From NCBI GenBank assembly GCA_028095005.1, contig CM051459.1, forward strand, positions 111,697,431 through 111,761,430: a DNA stretch of 64,000 bases, written 5' to 3'. Made by a program: the position numbers and the translations under genes. The stretch is from Rhynchospora pubera (lineage: Eukaryota > Streptophyta > Magnoliopsida > Poales > Cyperaceae). Below, piece by piece: positions 60,041 to 64,000 of this stretch. How positions within the stretch are numbered: position 1 is the first letter of the stretch; each line of letters begins with the position of its first letter. The notes beneath the pieces are model-generated. The model searched no databases, had not been told where the DNA came from, and saw only the letters and a list, made by a program, of their open reading frames with translations.

Positions 60041-63000
60041 ATGTTAAAATTGTTAATTTTGTTGCGATCAATCTTTGAAAATTAACAAACTCATTTCTAA
60101 AAGTATTTACTTAAAGAAGTAATACCGATTCCTAAGATACAATCTTAGTGAAGAGAAATTTGAGTATGTCAATTCCCAAAACTTTCCTCAAACTACCCGA
60201 ACGTAGCAACGCGATGATTGATTGACTTTTTGCGAAAAGTTATTCAATAAAACGTATGGCTAATATCCTCATTTGAAATTTCTAGACCTTTGAATTAGCG
60301 AATTCAGATGGACTAGATTTAACTCGTACGCTCTTATCCACTTACTCAAGAAAGTGTTCTTGGAGAAAGTAGATATTAACTCCATCATTTATGATCGAGT
60401 ATAAAGAGTATAAATTGACAAAAAGATTCTTCTTTTATAAAAGGATACATGAACGTTTCATTGGCTTACAAATCGAAAGATTTAAGTAGCTAATTGATAA
60501 CTAGAGATATTGATCTCCGATATCAAGGATTATTGATATTGTCATACGATCTCTTTCTAGAATTAAAGGATATGACGTTACCTTTTACGCACACTGGTGA
60601 AAAAGGTAATTGGTTAAGTATTCAAGAAATACTTCACCAAGGTATGAGTTGAAATTTCGAGACTCTCATTTATGACCATACGTCACATGAGATATTTCAT
60701 TTGCCGTTTATGGGAGACATTTGAAAGGTTGTCCGAAATACCATGATTGTTACGATTAGAAATATTATAATCCTAAAGTGAATTTGTCGTTCAAATTATC
60801 TCACTATCTCTAAATTACACTAGTAACTTGATACTAGTTCATATGCTCGCATTTAACGAAATGTGTTAGCAATGAAGAATAAGAGAAATATTGAGAGATA
60901 TAAAGTAAACTCCGTATATGAAATGACTTATTCGTTTAAGTCATTACCATTGAATACGTAGAGTTATCTTTATTAAGAGTTTGTTTAGGAATTGAAGGTT
61001 GCATAACTTAATCCTAACTTCTCAAAACATCTCCATTTCATATTCGATGAAATGAATGATTATGTTTAATAAAAGACAAGTTCTTTTATTCTGGATTTGT
61101 TTATATGATTTCATGCATCTTGATTGAATTTGCTTGAAATAGATAAGCAAGTTTTGAATGACAAATAGGATGCGTAAGACTTGACATAAAGTATTTGACT
61201 TTCATGTTATATATAACCGCTTAGTCACATACATAAACGAGAATCGCATTACGAGAGTCTCCGTAACATAGAGCTCGTAATTCAATTCGATTTCAAATCG
61301 ATTGATATGCGAATCATGTTTGTTAAAAGACAAAAGCGCCTTTAATCTATTAGGACTTATACATATCGATGTATAAAGACCTATAAGTACTTGTGTAATG
61401 AAAGGTTGTTGATACTTTACTACTTAACCAACGATCATTGTAGATATTAACATATCTATTTGATAAGGTATAAGTATGAACCTTTTGACTAGTTCAAAGG
61501 AGTTCAAGAGTGAAGTTTAAAAGACCGTTCAAGAAAAATAGAAGTCTTACAATTAATCGTGGCAAATAAGTAGTTAAGTCATATGATTTAAAGTATTATC
61601 TAAAGAGTATGAAAATAGTTTCACAACTCGCTCCATGAGGAATAATATGTCCAAGAGTGGAGGTATCGAACAATATTTTGTATAGTTCGATCGATAATAA
61701 ATCAAATTGACTTATTCGACTCGTATTAGGGAATTATGTTTGAGGACAATATTGTTTACACTGAATGGTGTTCCATTGAAGTCTATTGAGGAAGATATCT
61801 TACGAGATTTTGATCTCTAAGTATAATGCTTCTTAAGATTTGGTGCTGAGAAGCTTATTTCAAGTATTGTTGACTTGTAAGCTTAAACCAAATAAGACAC
61901 TATATATATGTAGGATGCTTTATATTAAAAGGCACTACTTCCACGAATATGATAAGAACAAAATAGTTGTTGCTAATCATAATGTAGTCTTGATGAATTG
62001 AAATTCTCAAGAAGAAGTAGTGGGAGTAAAGTGAGCATTAAAATAGTTTATGCGTCACTACAAGAAGTACTCTTATGGGAAACTTGTCACTCCATACATG
62101 GTACTTAGTGGGAGTTGAGCGAAAACTTCATTCACAAGTTGTTTTGAAAGAAGTTTAATAGTACGCTCCTTCCAATGAGGACTCAACCATCTCACGAGTT
62201 GATGATGATTCGAGAAACTCATGGAATATATATGAGGAGTCAAGAACTCGTTCGACAAATCATTGTGGAAGTAGTTCATGAACCTCAAGTACCAATCCTA
62301 CAAAAGATCAACGAGAGTTGATTGCCTAAGCCGTTTGGTGCATTGGCTTCACGACATTCTCAAACTTGGCATGTGAGAATCCGTTGATAAATAAGGAAAC
62401 GATGGAACGATCCGATTCCACATATATGGTTTGAATTCATATGATCTTTAAATAAAATCTATGTATAACAATAAGGTATAGACCTTGGTTGATGTTCATG
62501 AAGGAGCAATCCATCAAGAACGTTTAGATCTTCAAAAGGAAAGATCGACATGGATAACAAATCGACTATGTACAAAGCGCGGTTTCTCGCTTGTAGCTAT
62601 GTCTAAGTCGATGGCTAGTTGACTACGTACAAAGCACAACTTTTTGCTTGTGGCTATGTATAAGTCAATAAAGATCATTCTAGCAATAGTTGTATTTCAT
62701 ATATGTCGATATATGGAAAAACACATAAAACCGCCTTCTTCGTATGAATGAAGGAAGATGTTGTGCATTTGACACAAATCGAGGTTTATGTATTGCTAAA
62801 AACATACGCATGCTTCAATGATCCATTAATGGATTAAAGCAAGTGTTGTGGAGATTGGAATAAAAGTTTTAACAATGAAGTCAAGGAGTTGAACTTCGTC
62901 AAAAGTATCTTGTATATACAAGATATTCAGTGGAAGCATAATTGTATTACTTGTATTGTGCAAGATAACAATTCATTAAATTGGGAATAACATTAAGAAA

Positions 63001-63730
63001 ATGAATATTGTCGAGATCTCTTTGGAGAATGCTTTCTCAAATGAGAACTTGGGTGAAATCACCTAATCCTAGGAAACAAAATCTATAAAGATAGATTATG
63101 ATGGATGTTAGGTTTGAGCAAATATGCATATATTGACGAAGTGTTCTAGAAACACGAAAGTTACACTCCAAGAAAGGATGTCTAACTGTACGTCACGTGG
63201 CATGACTTGAGTGTTTAACTCGGTCTAATGCAACTCAATTCAAGAAAGTGCATGAAATAGTTCAAGCATTCTTTCAATATGAGTTTCATTTCGTACGCCA
63301 TATTTATGCAGATGCCCCAATGTGTAGTATCCAAAGGATATGACAAACAGTTGTCAAATGGATACAAAAGAGACACATTTGGACGATAATCAAGGATATC
63401 CTCGAGTACATTATGAGAAAGAGCGATATAATGTTTCATCTCTTAAGATGAGAGAAATCTCGTGTAAGTTGTTACACTAATAAAAGTTTTTCAAAAGATT
63501 GATATAATCACAATTGAGCTACATATTTTGCTTAAAGGTGGTGTTGTAAGTTTAGAAAGTGTTCTAAATGGAATATTACAATCGTTTCCGTCACCAAAAC
63601 AAAATACATAGTAACTTGTGAAGCAATAAAAGAAGTTTATTTGGGATCGAGTTCTTAGTCGAGCTATTATGGTTCTATGCATCTCGAACCACAACTTACT
63701 CCTAAAGAACCCAATGTTACATTGGAAATT
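60041..63730 (+). pseudogene. Degenerate copia gag-pol region of copy E2
   Basis: No ORF survives, but nucleotide-level homology to the E1 polyprotein is clear in patches. Near 62480-62640 it follows the E1 RT start (AAGGTATAGACCTTGGTTGA). Near 63095-63140 it follows the end of RT (GATGTTAGGTTTGAGCAAAT). Near 63585-63720 it follows RNase H (CGTCACCAAAACAAAATACA). Identity looks like 60-65%, with many short indels and internal duplications (for example CTATGTACAAAGCGCGGTTT and a near copy ~70 bp on). It is far more decayed than the leader next to it. Confidence 0.75.
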
Positions 63731-63779
63731 CAAATATGATCTATAACGATATCACTTGATATCATATGATGATGATCAA

Positions 63780-64000
63780 GAACATATATATAGTAGTATA
63801 TATATATAGGGTCGAACAAATTTGGATAGGTTCGCGAACACAGCGAACACTCTAACATGACCTCTACCTTGAGCAGTATACGAGATGCAATTATGCATCC
63901 ATACGTGGTACACGTATGAGTAACTAGCTTTAAGCGTATTATTTATTTTGAGGTCCGAGACATGTATATATTTAGATATATGACATCGTTCTCAATTCTT
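63780..64000. other. Window end, probable start of another insertion
   Basis: Copia homology fades at about 63730. An AT microsatellite followed by ATATAGGGTCGAACAAATTT then begins sequence with no match elsewhere in the window. A TATATATAGGG border is common at ends of plant Helitron-like or hAT elements, but only one end is visible. Confidence 0.3.

Larger units (their letters stand above)
52460..63730 (+). mobile_element. Decayed Ty1/copia element related to E1 (copy E2), 3' end not in the window
   Basis: It starts TGTTAGAGTTATGTCCTAGA, homologous to the LTR end of E1, and runs left to right: 5' LTR (52460-58017, interrupted by a MULE), leader (58018-60040), degenerate coding region (60041 to about 63730). 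A deletion of roughly 200 bp relative to E1 removed the end of the LTR and the PBS (junction near 58010-58020). No 3' LTR is seen before the window ends, so it may lie beyond a later insertion at about 63780. Confidence 0.85.

Noticed and set aside
60041..63730. Unknown gene cluster in the ORF-poor region after the E2 leader
   Set aside because: Patchwise alignment to the E1 RT and RNase H regions explains it as a degenerate copia coding region.

Overview
The window is nuclear DNA from a flowering plant. It shows GT-AG split genes with plant-specific products (a CAX-type vacuolar exchanger, an AIPP3-like BAH protein, RDR6, a TIGR01589 microprotein) embedded in nested plant-type transposons. 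The RDR6 sequence looks more monocot-like than eudicot-like to me, but I cannot name the species. All exon coordinates come from reading splice sites and family resemblance by eye.

Layout. 1-3050: 3' most of a CAX cation/H+ exchanger gene (+), cut by the window edge. 3133-20915: one solo copia LTR split by two later insertions, a 6.2-kb L1-type LINE (3445-9608, minus) and a 9.8-kb Ty1/copia element (10201-20032, minus). All three layers have target-site duplications (TSDs) that I could match exactly. 20921-26513: a BAH/TFIIS-like/zinc-ribbon gene (+, 21868-24998) and its flanks. 26514-36061: an RDR6 gene (minus, five exons, 1242 codons plus stop), convergent with the BAH gene. Its 4.9-kb third intron holds a sense-oriented RTE LINE (30337-33820) and a foldback element (29453-30055). 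36301-38762: a MULE-like non-autonomous element about 240 bp upstream of the RDR6 start. 38773-42844: foldback elements, a small TIGR01589-domain gene (40845-41574), a 5'-truncated LINE and a Tourist-like MITE. 42845-51980: about 9.1 kb of tandem satellite with a ~171-bp monomer, roughly 53 units. 52460-63730: a second, decayed copia element of the same superfamily as the first (+). Its 5' LTR contains a complete 3.9-kb Mutator-like element (53568-57476) with 142-bp inverted repeats, a gutted transposase gene and an apparently intact antisense gene for a GRF zinc-finger/coiled-coil/membrane protein.

How the parts relate. CAX exchangers load Ca2+ or other cations into the vacuole. RDR6 makes dsRNA for tasiRNA and transgene or virus silencing, and AIPP3-type BAH proteins act in chromatin-linked transcript control; the last two are convergent neighbours separated by 1.5 kb. 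Most of the rest is a transposon burial ground whose order of insertion can be read from the nesting. I see no tRNA, rRNA, CRISPR or organellar insert. The items most worth following up are the 171-bp satellite, the two-gene MULE, the copia element with a conserved 2-kb leader but ruined coding region, and the intron-rich, repeat-loaded RDR6 gene.
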